A stretch of DNA of 64,000 nucleotides from Candidatus Scalindua rubra (GTDB lineage Bacteria; Planctomycetota; Brocadiia; Brocadiales; Scalinduaceae): NCBI GenBank assembly GCA_001723765.1, contig MAYW01000001.1:1-64000 (forward strand), written 5' to 3'. The translations under genes were made by a program, and so were the position numbers. Every line of letters begins with the position of its first letter. Position 1 is the stretch's first letter. Shown here in pieces: positions 15,989 to 24,031 of the stretch. The notes under the pieces are model-generated. The model made no database searches. It saw only the letters and a list, made by a program, of their open reading frames with translations, and was not told the DNA's origin.

Positions 15989-16144
15989 ATGGCAGCCATC
16001 CTTGGGTTGATAAGACGTGGATATAAAGTTTCTCTGGTTACAGATGCGATTAAGACTGTTAACGAAGAAGGAGGAGAAGCCCTGAATGAAATGAAAGATG
16101 CCGGAGCTGTTTTCACAACCACAGAGGATATCATATCAAGGTAA
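15989..16144 (+). pseudogene. Partial copy of the nicotinamidase 3' end (copy 3)
   Basis: A 51-codon frame (M-A-A-I-L-G-L-I-R-R-G-Y-K-V-S-L-V-T-D) repeats the C-terminal part of the hydrolase at 10114-10710. It shares A-V-F-T-T-T-E-D-I-I with copy 2 rather than with the intact gene, so it probably derives from copy 2 or from a common ancestor of both. It lacks even the catalytic cysteine. Remnant only. Confidence 0.78.
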
Positions 16145-16175
16145 ACCCCAATCAGAAAGATAACTGTATATTAAG

Positions 16176-16366
16176 AATGCCAAATATTAACGAAGCTACA
16201 GATACAGAATTTTGGTAATATAAAATTTTAAAAGCAAATAGTTGAAAAGTTAGATAAGCAAATGCAGGCATTGGAAAGCGTTCGACTTTTGCGCAAAGAA
16301 GCAGAAAAAAGAATCGAGGAAATCCTGACGGAAGTTTGGGGAGAGGATGGTTCTACAAAAGAATAA
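16176..16366 (+). pseudogene. Joined restriction-gene fragments, ending in an HsdS-like C-terminus
   Basis: Bases 16176-16200 repeat the M-P-N-I-N-E-A-T coding stretch found at about 13107. From 16232 another frame reads K-Q-I-V-E-K-L-D-K-Q-M-Q-A-L and R-L-L-R-K-E-A-E-K-R-I-E-E-I-L to a stop at 16366. This is the coiled-coil C-terminus typical of type I specificity subunits (HsdS). Only about 45 of some 400 residues remain. Confidence 0.6.
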
Positions 16367-16391
16367 AAAGTGGATTGAAAAATAGGGATAG

Positions 16392-16589
16392 TTGTCCCTA
16401 ATTATTGCAGTAGAGGAGATAATAATTATAAAATTGGATAATTATCGCAAAATTAGTTCATATCTCTGGAGAGAAAGTTGTTTGTCTTCAGAAAGTAGTC
16501 TCCACCAAATTGCTCCGTACATTGGAAAGATGAAATCAACAATGGCTAGAACATTAATAGAAACATATTCCTATCCTGGGGATAGATAA
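16392..16589 (+). pseudogene. DNA methylase N-terminal fragment
   Basis: The frame contains S-L-H-Q-I-A-P-Y-I-G-K-M-K and A-R-T-L-I-E-T-Y-S-Y-P-G-D. In DNA methylases this segment directly precedes the cofactor motif (V-L-D-P-F-x-G-S-G). Here the frame ends right after Y-P-G-D, at the junction with the fic fragment on the other strand (from 16571), so the catalytic part is lost. Only the last 40 or so residues match the family. Confidence 0.5.
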
Positions 16590-16918
16590 TCCTTTTGTGT
16601 TTCTATTACCGTTTTCGCTACAAAATTAACAAAAGGTTTGTCGTCTGTATGCGCCGTTTCTAAACATTGTATGTATTCCGCTCTTAATACAGGTGGTATT
16701 ACAGCTAAACCGTACCCTTCCTGAAGTAATGCAAGATTCATCAAAAGTCTTGCAATCCTTCCATTTCCATCAATAAATGGATGAATAAAAACAATATTAT
16801 ATCGAGTTAGTGCATCCTGCACAACTCTTTCAAAATGGCTACAACGACATCCATGTCGTTGCTTCACGCCCTTTTGGATATGTGCTTCCGCACAAAAAAA
16901 TGTAATCCATTGATTCAT
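16571..16918 (-). pseudogene. Fic-family protein fragment containing a palindromic insertion
   Basis: A 115-residue frame holds an intact Fic motif, H-P-F-I-D-G-N-G-R-I-A-R-L-L-M-N (about 46-61), the AMP-transferase active site, preceded by F-E-R-V-V-Q-D-A-L-T-R-Y. Fic proteins are normally at least 190-350 residues, and the usual N-terminal helices are missing. The segment K-Q-R-H-G-C-R-C just before the domain is encoded by a perfect palindrome (16842-16861). The C-terminus meets a methylase fragment of the opposite strand. Probably inactive, though the Fic core is unbroken. Confidence 0.65.
16842..16861. repeat. Perfect palindrome inside the fic fragment
   Basis: caacgacat and atgtcgttg form a 9-bp stem with a two-base loop. 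On the coding strand the palindrome translates to Q-R-H-G-C-R-C, which does not belong to Fic proteins. It keeps the frame open, like the insertions in murD and lysA. Confidence 0.65.
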
Positions 16919-16999
16919 TTACACTTAAAATGGAAATTCCTATATAATTAAATTATTGAAATTACCAAAATCAATCCTTTTTCAAATATTCACGTGATA

Positions 17000-17656
17000 T
17001 CATAGTTCTACATACTCTCCGGGTTTTAATATCAACACCTCGGCCATATTTTCTACAAGACTCTTAAACTCGTTTGGGTCAGCTTGAATTATTGGAAATG
17101 TATTATAATGTATTGGTATAACCTTTTTGGGTTTTAAATATTCCACTGCCTTAACAGCAGATCTTATCCCCATTGTATAGCGATCACCGATCGGTAATAA
17201 GGCAAGATCAATATCAAAGAATTCACCGATTATACACATATCACCAAAAAGACCTGTATCACCCGTATGATAAATTGTCACATCCTCTATCTCTATAACT
17301 ACACCGGTAGCATGACCGCTCAAGCTTGAATGTTCAGCATTTACCATGTTTATGATTACACTCTCTATATTTATTGTCCCGCCTATATTCATTCCTTCAG
17401 CTTGAATACCAGCATTTTCGGCATCAACTGCTATCTCATGGATTCCAACTAAAACAGCACCTGTCCTTTTACAAATTTCATAAGCATCACCAATATGGTC
17501 TGCGTGATTATGAGTAACAACAACAATATCAGCAGTATTTATTTGATCCAGGGAAATTTCAGCAACTGGATTTTCATTTAAGAACGGGTCAATATAAATA
17601 GTCTTGAGTCCTTCGATACATACCGCTGAATGTCCAAGAAAAGTTACTTTTACCAT
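17000..17656 (-). CDS. UPF0173-type metal-dependent hydrolase
   Basis: A 218-residue metallo-beta-lactamase-fold protein of the UPF0173 type. It begins V-K-V-T-F-L-G-H-S-A, has the metal motif T-H-N-H-A-D-H-I-G-D (about 48-57), a second histidine in N-A-E-H-S-S (about 109), Y-H-T-G-D-T-G-L-F (about 133-141), and a final I-P-I-H-Y-N-T-F-P (about 180-188). Length and motif order match the family, whose substrate is unknown; members are cytoplasmic hydrolases binding two metal ions. No signal peptide and no operon partner. Confidence 0.88.
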   Translation of the reverse strand: MVKVTFLGHSAVCIEGLKTIYIDPFLNENPVAEISLDQINTADIVVVTHNHADHIGDAYEICKRTGAVLVGIHEIAVDAENAGIQAEGMNIGGTINIESVIINMVNAEHSSLSGHATGVVIEIEDVTIYHTGDTGLFGDMCIIGEFFDIDLALLPIGDRYTMGIRSAVKAVEYLKPKKVIPIHYNTFPIIQADPNEFKSLVENMAEVLILKPGEYVEL

Positions 17657-18067
17657 AATTCTAAATCTCCAGATTCACGGGAATGACATGAAGCGCAACG
17701 CATTGTCATTCCGACCTTGATCGGGAATCTTTTTTAGGACCAAAACAGAATAAATTAGTGAACAACGGGAGCCAATTTATAATTTATATATAATAAAGTT
17801 TTTTTCTATGAAGTTCATTAAATCTTATCGATCATTACTACATAACCCAAAAACATATTTATGGATAAATAATCATATCAATAAATATTAGCAAGGCAAG
17901 AAACTTTTATTAAAACAACAGACACTGATAATGTTCAAAAAGTTGGAAAAAAGGAAGGGATTGTATTGTATTATATCCGAAGTGTTACCGTGGTGTTTTA
18001 AAAGAATTGTTTGAGGAAGTCTATGAATATTTTGATTTTGTCTTGTTTGAATACTTTTAAGAATATT
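17657..18067. other. Repeat-bearing intergenic region
   Basis: No gene is supported. Bases about 17675-17740 carry the cgggaatgaca ... tgtcattcc ... gatcgggaatct repeat also found near 25650-25715. Bases about 17750-17780 carry a diverged copy of the taaattag ... ctaattta repeat. The rest is AT-rich without recognisable similarity. Confidence 0.55.
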
Positions 18068-18639
18068 TTATGTCCATATCTTTGGTTTAAATCCTTCTTT
18101 ATTCAATATTACCATGTTTTCCCCCGATGGTCTGATGATGTAAAGTCCGTGCCTTTCTGCGTATTCCTTAACTCCTTTAGTCAGTCTTACTCCTCCGACC
18201 ACACCGATTACTTCCCTATTGCGGTAGGCGCTAAAAAACTCATGGAAGTTTTCTAAATCAATTATACACTTCTTAACATCTCTTACACCAAGATTACTCT
18301 GAACCTGAACAACAATTACCACTTTCTTTCTATCACTCTTTCTTCTGCCCACTGCTAGAATATCTATTTCTAATTCCCGCCCATTTATGTGGCTTATTGC
18401 CCTTTGATAGGTCTCCGTAATCTTTATTCCAAGTTTTTTAAACAGTACAGGAATTGATGGCTCAACAAATCCCTCTACAAACTTACCCCAGCCATCCGTA
18501 ATCTTTCCGACCTGTTCTCCAACGTTTTTCAATTTTTCATCCGTCTTTTTTAGTTTGTTCGTCTGTCTTTCTTTGCTCCTTTGGCAATCTCTTTTATCAG
18601 TATCTTTATTTCGTCTATCTCATGATTGTCTTTTCTCAT
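18068..18639 (-). pseudogene. DUF3782-like PD-(D/E)XK nuclease-type protein with a frameshift
   Basis: From the ATG at 18639 the frame reads M-R-K-D-N-H-E-I-D-E-I-K-I-L-I-K-E-I-A and stops; a shift near 18550-18580 restores a second frame (K-T-D-E-K-L-K-N-V-G-E-Q-V-G-K-I) that runs to 18068. The combined protein, about 190 residues, has the coiled-coil start and restriction-endonuclease-like body of DUF3782 proteins (E-L-E-I-D-I-L-A-V-G and V-V-I-V-V-Q-V-Q-S). One indel separates it from an intact gene, so a sequencing error is possible; translation from a TTG at 18532 cannot be excluded. Confidence 0.6.
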
Positions 18640-18788
18640 ACGATTAACCTTTTATAAAATTTAACTCATTTCATCATCTAAATACACCTGAACGAGTCAG
18701 ATTAATAGGAAACTCTATAACCTATAGAAACATATACCCTTATTCCCTTAGAATACATATTTTCTATTTCGTTTTGCGGAGGCAAATG

Positions 18789-18921
18789 GCAATTCGGCAA
18801 AGCTGAGCTTAGCTCTGCAAAGCCGAATTGCTTAAGCAATTTTTCTTTGAAAAATTGCCGTAATGGCATAAATTAGCGATTGCCTGTCCGACATTGTTTA
18901 GTCGGGAAAGGAGCTAATTTA
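18789..18921. repeat. Cluster of palindromic repeats
   Basis: Two structures lie in tandem: gcaattcggc (18789-18798) / gccgaattgc (18822-18831), and taaattagc (18869-18877) / gctaattta (18913-18921). The second pair is the family found at 10085-10113, here with a longer spacer containing gtccgac...gtcggga. The cluster sits at the 3' end of the ferredoxin gene and overlaps its stop region. Confidence 0.65.
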
Positions 18922-19122
18922 TCTGTAAACATCAATAGCAAAATCTGGACACATCATACCACAAAATTTGCACGCAGTGCATTCTTTACCATTTACAAAT
19001 TGTGCAGTATGATAGCCAAAATGATTTACTTCTACAGACATCTCTATAAGCCCATAAGGACATGCCTCAACACAAAGTTCACATCCTTTACATCTATCTT
19101 CATTAATTATGATTTTTCCCAT
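18919..19122 (-). CDS. 2x[4Fe-4S] ferredoxin, KorD/VorC-like
   Basis: A 67-residue ferredoxin with two CxxCxxC...CP motifs: C-K-G-C-E-L-C-V-E-A-C-P (about 11-22) and C-T-A-C-K-F-C-G-M-M-C-P (about 47-58). The order and spacing resemble the delta subunit of 2-oxoacid:ferredoxin oxidoreductases, but no alpha, beta or gamma subunit is adjacent, so it may act as a free low-potential electron carrier. The ATG at 19122 gives the usual family start; an ATG eight codons upstream (19146) is possible, and neither has a clear ribosome binding site. Confidence 0.85.
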   Translation of the reverse strand: MGKIIINEDRCKGCELCVEACPYGLIEMSVEVNHFGYHTAQFVNGKECTACKFCGMMCPDFAIDVYR

Positions 19123-19280
19123 TTTTATATCTATATTAAAAAACATTTATCAAAATTTAGTTTACATAATTTTAAATAATCCTTTTCTCTGAATCAACAA
19201 TAAAAATAGTCCTTCATACAATAGCAAATATATGACAATTACCAAATATGTCAACATATAATTAACATATTTATTCATAT

Positions 19281-20157
19281 ATGCTTACTACCAAATGTTT
19301 TTTAAAACTCAACCGTTATTACAAGAAAAGCCTTAAAAAGCTTAAAGAAGATATTGTTAATGACATAAAGACCATCGGACTGGATGGCATTAGTAAAAAT
19401 GCTCATGATTATTGGTCTCGTTTTGAATCACTATGCAGGATTATAGACAAAGGAGATACAAGATAACTCTCCCAGGCTCTGGAAATATTTAAAACAAATT
19501 ACTTACTTAAATCCCTTCCCTATCCGCCGTATCTCTTTTGTTACTCCAAAAAAAGAAAGTGAGAAATTACTTAAGGAAGTTAAAAATCATTACAAGAAGT
19601 TTGTTGGCGTAGGAAATACAGATACCATTCTTTATTTTGTGAAATCCAGATTGAAAAAAGAACACCACCCAGATCTTGAGTTTGTCAAAAAGCATAATGC
19701 CGATCATCTTAATAAAGATTGGCAGATCCCTGAAGGAGCTTTGTGGGAGCAGTCCGATGTAGTGCATGACATACTTACATTCCTTGCCGAGCAAATGATT
19801 GTGATGAATAAAGAAAAACAAAAAGAAATTAGAGGTTTTCTGAATTGGTTTGAAGGATATAACAGGATTAAAATAGAAGACATGAAGAATAAGACAAAGA
19901 TAAAATCATATTATGGATTAAACTGGAATGAGTTTCTGGATATACTCGTGCAAAACGAGTCAAAAATCACAAAACGTAACATTAACGATCTCAAAATTAA
20001 GGAACATATTGAAGGAGAGTACGAAAACTCATTGGCTAAACTCAATCCTTTACTTGATAAGATCAAATCTACTGATCGTCTTATAAACCAAATTGTTTAC
20101 AAACTATATGGTTTGACTGATGAAGAAATAGCCATTGTGGAGAGAGAAAATAGTTGA
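19281..20157 (+). pseudogene. C-terminal part of a type IIG/Eco57I-like restriction enzyme, frameshifted
   Basis: Two frames make one protein fragment. The first (19281 to about 19460) ends W-S-R-F-E-S-L-C-R-I-I-D-K-G; after a shift near 19460 the second reads F-P-I-R-R-I-S-F-V-T-P-K-K-E, then E-Q-M-I-V-M-N-K-E-K-Q-K-E and ends L-Y-G-L-T-D-E-E-I-A-I-V-E. This last motif is the conserved end of the specificity part of type IIG restriction-methylation enzymes. The methylase and nuclease domains, normally over 600 residues, are missing upstream. A remnant; only the 172-residue frame from 19639 could still be translated. Confidence 0.65.
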
Positions 20158-20173
20158 AGTTAAAATAAGCCTT

Positions 20174-20647
20174 TTATATTGTTGTACGTTTAGAAGTTGG
20201 GAAATTTATTCTATGATACTGATAAAAATCAACTTGTTGGGGTGTTAAATAATGATAAATTTGTGGTGGGTGGAAATTAGGCCACTTTTCTTTCAAATTT
20301 TCCAAATGTAGTGGTTCAGTAAGTTGCCAAGCTTTTTTAAGAAAAATACCATAACCAACTATTGCACCAGTATAGTAACTGTTAAACTCTTTGCGATTAA
20401 TACAAGCGTAATTTTGTACCTTTTTCCAGAGTAAGTCGGGTCGAGCTTTGATAATTTTTCCTACCTCAAATTCACCCACTAATGCCTTCACTGGAGATGA
20501 TACATATACTAAAACAAGATCACCCTCTATTACTTTAGGGCAGAAGCGGCGTAATTCAACTGTTTTTGTGCCTTTAAAAATTTTATCTGCATATTTTGGC
20601 TTAATCGATAGTAATACCATGTTATTTGTTGTAGCGTTTCCTTTCAT
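20174..20647 (-). CDS. ASCH-domain protein partnered with the GNAT-PIN gene
   Basis: A 157-residue protein whose first half is an ASCH/PUA-like RNA-binding fold: V-L-L-S-I-K-P-K-Y-A-D-K-I-F-K-G-T-K-T-V-E-L-R-R (the K-P-x-x-A-x-x-I-x-x-G-x-K-x-x-E-x-R pattern, about 11-34), D-L-V-L-V-Y-V-S-S-P and G-E-F-E-V-G. ASCH domains bind or modify RNA and some are nucleases. The ATG overlaps the stop of the upstream GNAT-PIN gene by four bases (ATGA), a sign of translational coupling, so the two probably act together. Function otherwise unknown. Confidence 0.75.
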   Translation of the reverse strand: MKGNATTNNMVLLSIKPKYADKIFKGTKTVELRRFCPKVIEGDLVLVYVSSPVKALVGEFEVGKIIKARPDLLWKKVQNYACINRKEFNSYYTGAIVGYGIFLKKAWQLTEPLHLENLKEKWPNFHPPQIYHYLTPQQVDFYQYHRINFPTSKRTTI

Positions 20648-22737
20648 TTTAATTGCTGACCTATGGAATAAATTTCCGAGAAAATTTGACTTGAAACCTG
20701 ACGAGGGGATCGAAAATTAGGTAGGTAAGCAGCTTTTGTCAAAATAGATTTAACTCTCTTTAACGGTATTGGGTTTGTAAAAAGCTCAGTATCACTAAAG
20801 CGAATTGCCATAATATTCAGATTATTATCTTTTTTAGCTATGCTAAAGATGTTTTCCCACTTGTACACTCCCAAGCGACGAAATTGTTTGTATAAAGTTT
20901 TAGGTTGGCCAATTGTAATTTCATCAAGTCTGGAGCAGGCTCGGATATGCTTTGTCCCAAAATACTTAGGATCACTACTAATATACCATAAGATTCTACC
21001 TGGAGCCTTTAAACCAGCAGGAAAATGTTTTGAACGATAATATACACTTTCACGATTAAAAGCAAGCGCAAGTTTTGCTCCAAAAAGTGTCTGATTTGCT
21101 AAGTTCTTATCAAACAAATGATGTGCCCACAAAGCCTTGATTGGTACTATAAATGTGGGGATGTTAGCATTTGCTATTTTGGCAGGCCAAAGAGCTTGTT
21201 CAATATCTGCCATAGTCTTAGAATCATTAATTGAACTATCTTGTTGGAGAATAGTAGCCAGTTCAGAAAGAATGTTATATTCCTTATCATTAATAGAGCT
21301 TAAATTTAGTAGGCGCTTTGCTAATAAATCGGAAGTTTCTAAAACTGCCAAATTTGCCTTCAACCAGCTATTCTTAACTTGGAAAAAGCCATCTTCCTGT
21401 AGCGCAACAAGAATAATGTCTTCCAAAAATGGATCGGTAACTTTGGTAAATGTTCTTTGTTCTTTAGATGATAGAATTACGGATTGAAAAATTAAGTATC
21501 TTGCAAGTGTGCCAGCCAGAGAGCCACGCTTAACGCGGAACATTGGTATTCCTAATTCGTGAAGGTTTTGTTTCTCATACACAACCAATGCGAGTGGTGT
21601 ATCTTTTTTATCTAAGGCAACTTTACAAGTATATCTCTCTGGATATGCTATGTATTGACGTAAACGTTGTTGAAATTTGACTTTGGTTTCTCCTAGATTA
21701 GAAGGTTGAAAGTACTGAGTCAGGACAGTTTCTTCACCACTTTGAACTCGTTTTGTTTTTGAAAGTGTACCCGCAAAACGGGATGCCTTGTATTCAGTTT
21801 CACGGCGAAATTCATCAAGTTTACTTATGAGACCCGCCGGACTAACTATTGATATACCAAAAGTATCGTATATTTGTTCTGCTCTCTTCTCCAACATATT
21901 TCCATCTCGTGTGACAAAAAATTGGGTCTCGGAAGCTATTGTTTTAGCAAGCTGATATAGATCAGACTGATCACTTTCTGTGATTTTTTTTGGAAACAGA
22001 TGTCGTATGGAAGCAGTTACCTTTTCGACCTGTACAGGTTGGCAGTTAACACATGTGTATCTATTTCGTGCTAGATTAAATTTTTTTCTTCTCTCTAGAG
22101 TATTTTCATTACGATTGATTTCATTAAATAATTCGTCAGTGATGCACAATTCCAAATTATCTTGTAACCAATCTGCTTGTAAGGCTTTCGATTCTTCATT
22201 ACCATTTTTGTCATTTAGGTCAAAAAAAATGTTAGCATCAATGACTACTTTTAACTTAGATACTACTTGATTTTTAACTGCTAGGGTAAATAAATTTGGG
22301 TGTCCGTAATCAAGCCACCAAACTGTCAATTCTTTACCCTCTTTATTTTTACCAGGTATGTTGCTTTGAGCAACAAACCCCAATCTTGGCCATATTTTAT
22401 TAGCCTCAAAGTCACGGCGACATGACAGTCTTATACCATAATGATCTTTTGTTATAGTTTTTAGATAAGCAACTAATTTCTTTGCAATGCCTTGGCCTCT
22501 CATTGCTTTATTAATGCACAAATGGTGAATAGTAACAACACGACCACGATAACTTCGGTATAGTAAATAACCAATGCACCTGTTTTCATCGTCAATGGCT
22601 ACAAGAATATTACGTTTCGCAGCATACTCTTCAAAAGCACCATCTGGGAAAAACCCAAGTGTAGTTGAACTTGTTCGCCACAACAATTTTACAGATTGCA
22701 AGTATGGAGATTCACTATCGACGACTTCTATTTTCAT
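20644..22737 (-). CDS. GNAT acetyltransferase-PIN fusion with large C-terminal region
   Basis: A 697-residue multidomain protein. Residues about 1-150 are a GNAT acetyltransferase (H-H-L-C-I-N-K-A-M-R-G-Q-G-I-A-K-K-L, with the acetyl-CoA loop R-G-Q-G-I-A). Residues about 160-310 are a PIN nuclease (V-V-I-D-A-N-I-F-F-D-L; D-E-L-F-N-E-I; D-Q-S-D-L-Y; F-V-T-R-D-G-N). The remaining 380 residues hold no domain I can name firmly, but the end (I-L-W-Y-I-S-S-D-P, then R-A-C-S-R-L-D-E) looks EVE/PUA-like. The ATG at 22737 has a strong AAGGAAGG site. Together with the overlapping ASCH gene it forms a two-gene unit among toxin and restriction remnants, so a defence or RNA-targeting role is inferred. Confidence 0.75.
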   Translation of the reverse strand: MKIEVVDSESPYLQSVKLLWRTSSTTLGFFPDGAFEEYAAKRNILVAIDDENRCIGYLLYRSYRGRVVTIHHLCINKAMRGQGIAKKLVAYLKTITKDHYGIRLSCRRDFEANKIWPRLGFVAQSNIPGKNKEGKELTVWWLDYGHPNLFTLAVKNQVVSKLKVVIDANIFFDLNDKNGNEESKALQADWLQDNLELCITDELFNEINRNENTLERRKKFNLARNRYTCVNCQPVQVEKVTASIRHLFPKKITESDQSDLYQLAKTIASETQFFVTRDGNMLEKRAEQIYDTFGISIVSPAGLISKLDEFRRETEYKASRFAGTLSKTKRVQSGEETVLTQYFQPSNLGETKVKFQQRLRQYIAYPERYTCKVALDKKDTPLALVVYEKQNLHELGIPMFRVKRGSLAGTLARYLIFQSVILSSKEQRTFTKVTDPFLEDIILVALQEDGFFQVKNSWLKANLAVLETSDLLAKRLLNLSSINDKEYNILSELATILQQDSSINDSKTMADIEQALWPAKIANANIPTFIVPIKALWAHHLFDKNLANQTLFGAKLALAFNRESVYYRSKHFPAGLKAPGRILWYISSDPKYFGTKHIRACSRLDEITIGQPKTLYKQFRRLGVYKWENIFSIAKKDNNLNIMAIRFSDTELFTNPIPLKRVKSILTKAAYLPNFRSPRQVSSQIFSEIYSIGQQLK

Positions 22738-23222
22738 AAAAACCTTCCTTAGGCCGCAATACATTACTTTTGTTTAGTAAAACAATTTTCACTCACAAAG
22801 TCAAATCAACTCTTGACTCAACCGAAAGCTACGAATGCCATGCACATTAGCCACAACGCAATAACACTGACAGTACCGTAGTAGCAACCTATTACATAAT
22901 CAATTCTCTTATGGTACTATCAAAAAATTGAGTAATAAGGTACGGTCTGGTTTTTCATTTCTTACTTAACAACTCTATTTCAATATGCTGCACAATTACT
23001 GAAATAAACCTGTCCTGACGCTTGTCCTGATGAAAATCAGGGACAGGTCAGGATTCAGCACAAGCTTTTTTAGCCTTCTTTTTTCGGAGTTCATAAAAAC
23101 TTGCTTTTTAGCAAGAAGAAATTTATACTAGAAATGTTTCTTTTTGAACAACGAGAACCAATATTGCCAAAAACAATTGATGCCGTATATGGAAATGGCG
23201 CCTTTTAATGGAGGTGGATTAA
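22738..23222. other. Intergenic region with a widespread repeat
   Basis: No gene is supported. Bases about 23009-23065 hold cctgtcctga ... tcaggacagg-type complementary arms followed by attcagcacaag; a shorter version is at about 63557-63590. The remaining sequence is AT-rich. A ribosome binding site (tggaggtgg, about 23210-23218) belongs to the gene starting at 23223. Confidence 0.55.
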
Positions 23223-23510
23223 ATGTCAAGCCTTTTAAATATGGTTGAAAAAGAGTTAAAAATTCCTAAAAAGCAGTTGATTGAAGAAGGAGTAAAATAC
23301 TTTCTTGAGGTAGAATTGAGAAACTTGTCTATTGAGATTAAAAAAAATTCTTCCCGTTACGGTGTAAATTCTTTTAATGAATTATGGGAAAAACTTGAGT
23401 CTGGTGAACTCACAGAATCAGAGTGCTTTGACGATTTAAGCAGACTTGAGTATTTAGAATTAGAGAAGGAAAAAGTTGTTAAATTGCTGGAGAAAACAAA
23501 AAGAGGATGA
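23223..23510 (+). CDS. Small helical protein, probable antitoxin of a damaged pair
   Basis: A 95-residue acidic helical protein (K-K-Q-L-I-E-E-G-V-K-Y-F-L-E-V-E; S-F-N-E-L-W-E-K-L; D-D-L-S-R-L-E-Y-L-E-L). I do not know a named family; it resembles short proteins encoded immediately upstream of a small toxin-like gene. It has an AGGTGG ribosome binding site, and its stop overlaps the ATG of a severely truncated second frame (23507). Its partner is lost or reduced to 24 residues. Antitoxin assignment is an inference from size, acidity and coupling. Confidence 0.55.
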   Translation: MSSLLNMVEKELKIPKKQLIEEGVKYFLEVELRNLSIEIKKNSSRYGVNSFNELWEKLESGELTESECFDDLSRLEYLELEKEKVVKLLEKTKRG

Positions 23511-23581
23511 GCAATTTGAGCGACAATCCCGAAGAGGCTATAAAAACTGTCTTAGAATTTGTAAGGACAATTATTAAATAG
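23507..23581 (+). pseudogene. Truncated partner gene of the small antitoxin-like protein
   Basis: An ATGA overlap starts a 24-codon frame (M-S-N-L-S-D-N-P-E-E-A-I-K-T-V-L-E) that stops early. The coupling and the helix-like start suggest the beginning of a toxin-type gene whose remainder has been deleted. Too short for family assignment. Confidence 0.4.
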
Positions 23582-23691
23582 TATTTATTTCTTTTTATAT
23601 ACTTTTACACTTTTACAATAATCTTACTTATAACTATCCATCAAATAAAAGTAATTTCATTTAAAAATGCAAAAAAAGATTTCAACCAATT

Positions 23692-23886
23692 CTAAGTATA
23701 AATAATTAAGTATTGTGTCCCCAGAATTTGCAGAATTTGTCCCCAGAATTCCCTAGTTACTATAATCGCCTGATGGTAGTTTTCATAATCAGCCATTGCT
23801 TGTAAAACTAATTCAGCATCACAATTACCTTTAACCTTACCACCTTTTAACTCATGTATAGGCTTAAAAACCAAAATAAATCCCAC
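23692..23886 (-). pseudogene. NYN-domain nuclease fragment
   Basis: A 64-residue frame reads I-L-V-F-K-P-I-H-E-L-K-G-G-K-V-K-G-N-C-D-A-E-L-V-L and D-Y-E-N-Y-H-Q-A-I-I-V-T. This is the middle of NYN (PIN-like) domain proteins, including the D-A-E-L catalytic-site segment. The N-terminal half is absent, and after I-I-V-T the sequence loses the expected G-D-G-D-F motif through a shift. Upstream, 23926-24027 holds a 33-codon frame (minus strand) that I cannot assign and that may be another remnant. Confidence 0.6.
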
Positions 23887-24031
23887 GGAACTGAATCCAC
23901 TTTTTGATTTCTGCGCTTTTTTCAGCTAAGAGTTTAATTCTTGAAGCACTGTTTTTTTTGTTTGTTTGGGCAGTCCGCCTTCTTCCAGCTCCCTTACTAC
24001 AGTGATAAAAGTTAAATCTGACTTCATATTT

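Noticed and set aside
20644-22764. Longer start of the GNAT-PIN protein at 22764
   Set aside because: The ATG at 22737 has a near-perfect ribosome binding site (AAGGAAGG) and gives a normal acetyltransferase N-terminus; the extra nine codons add nothing conserved.
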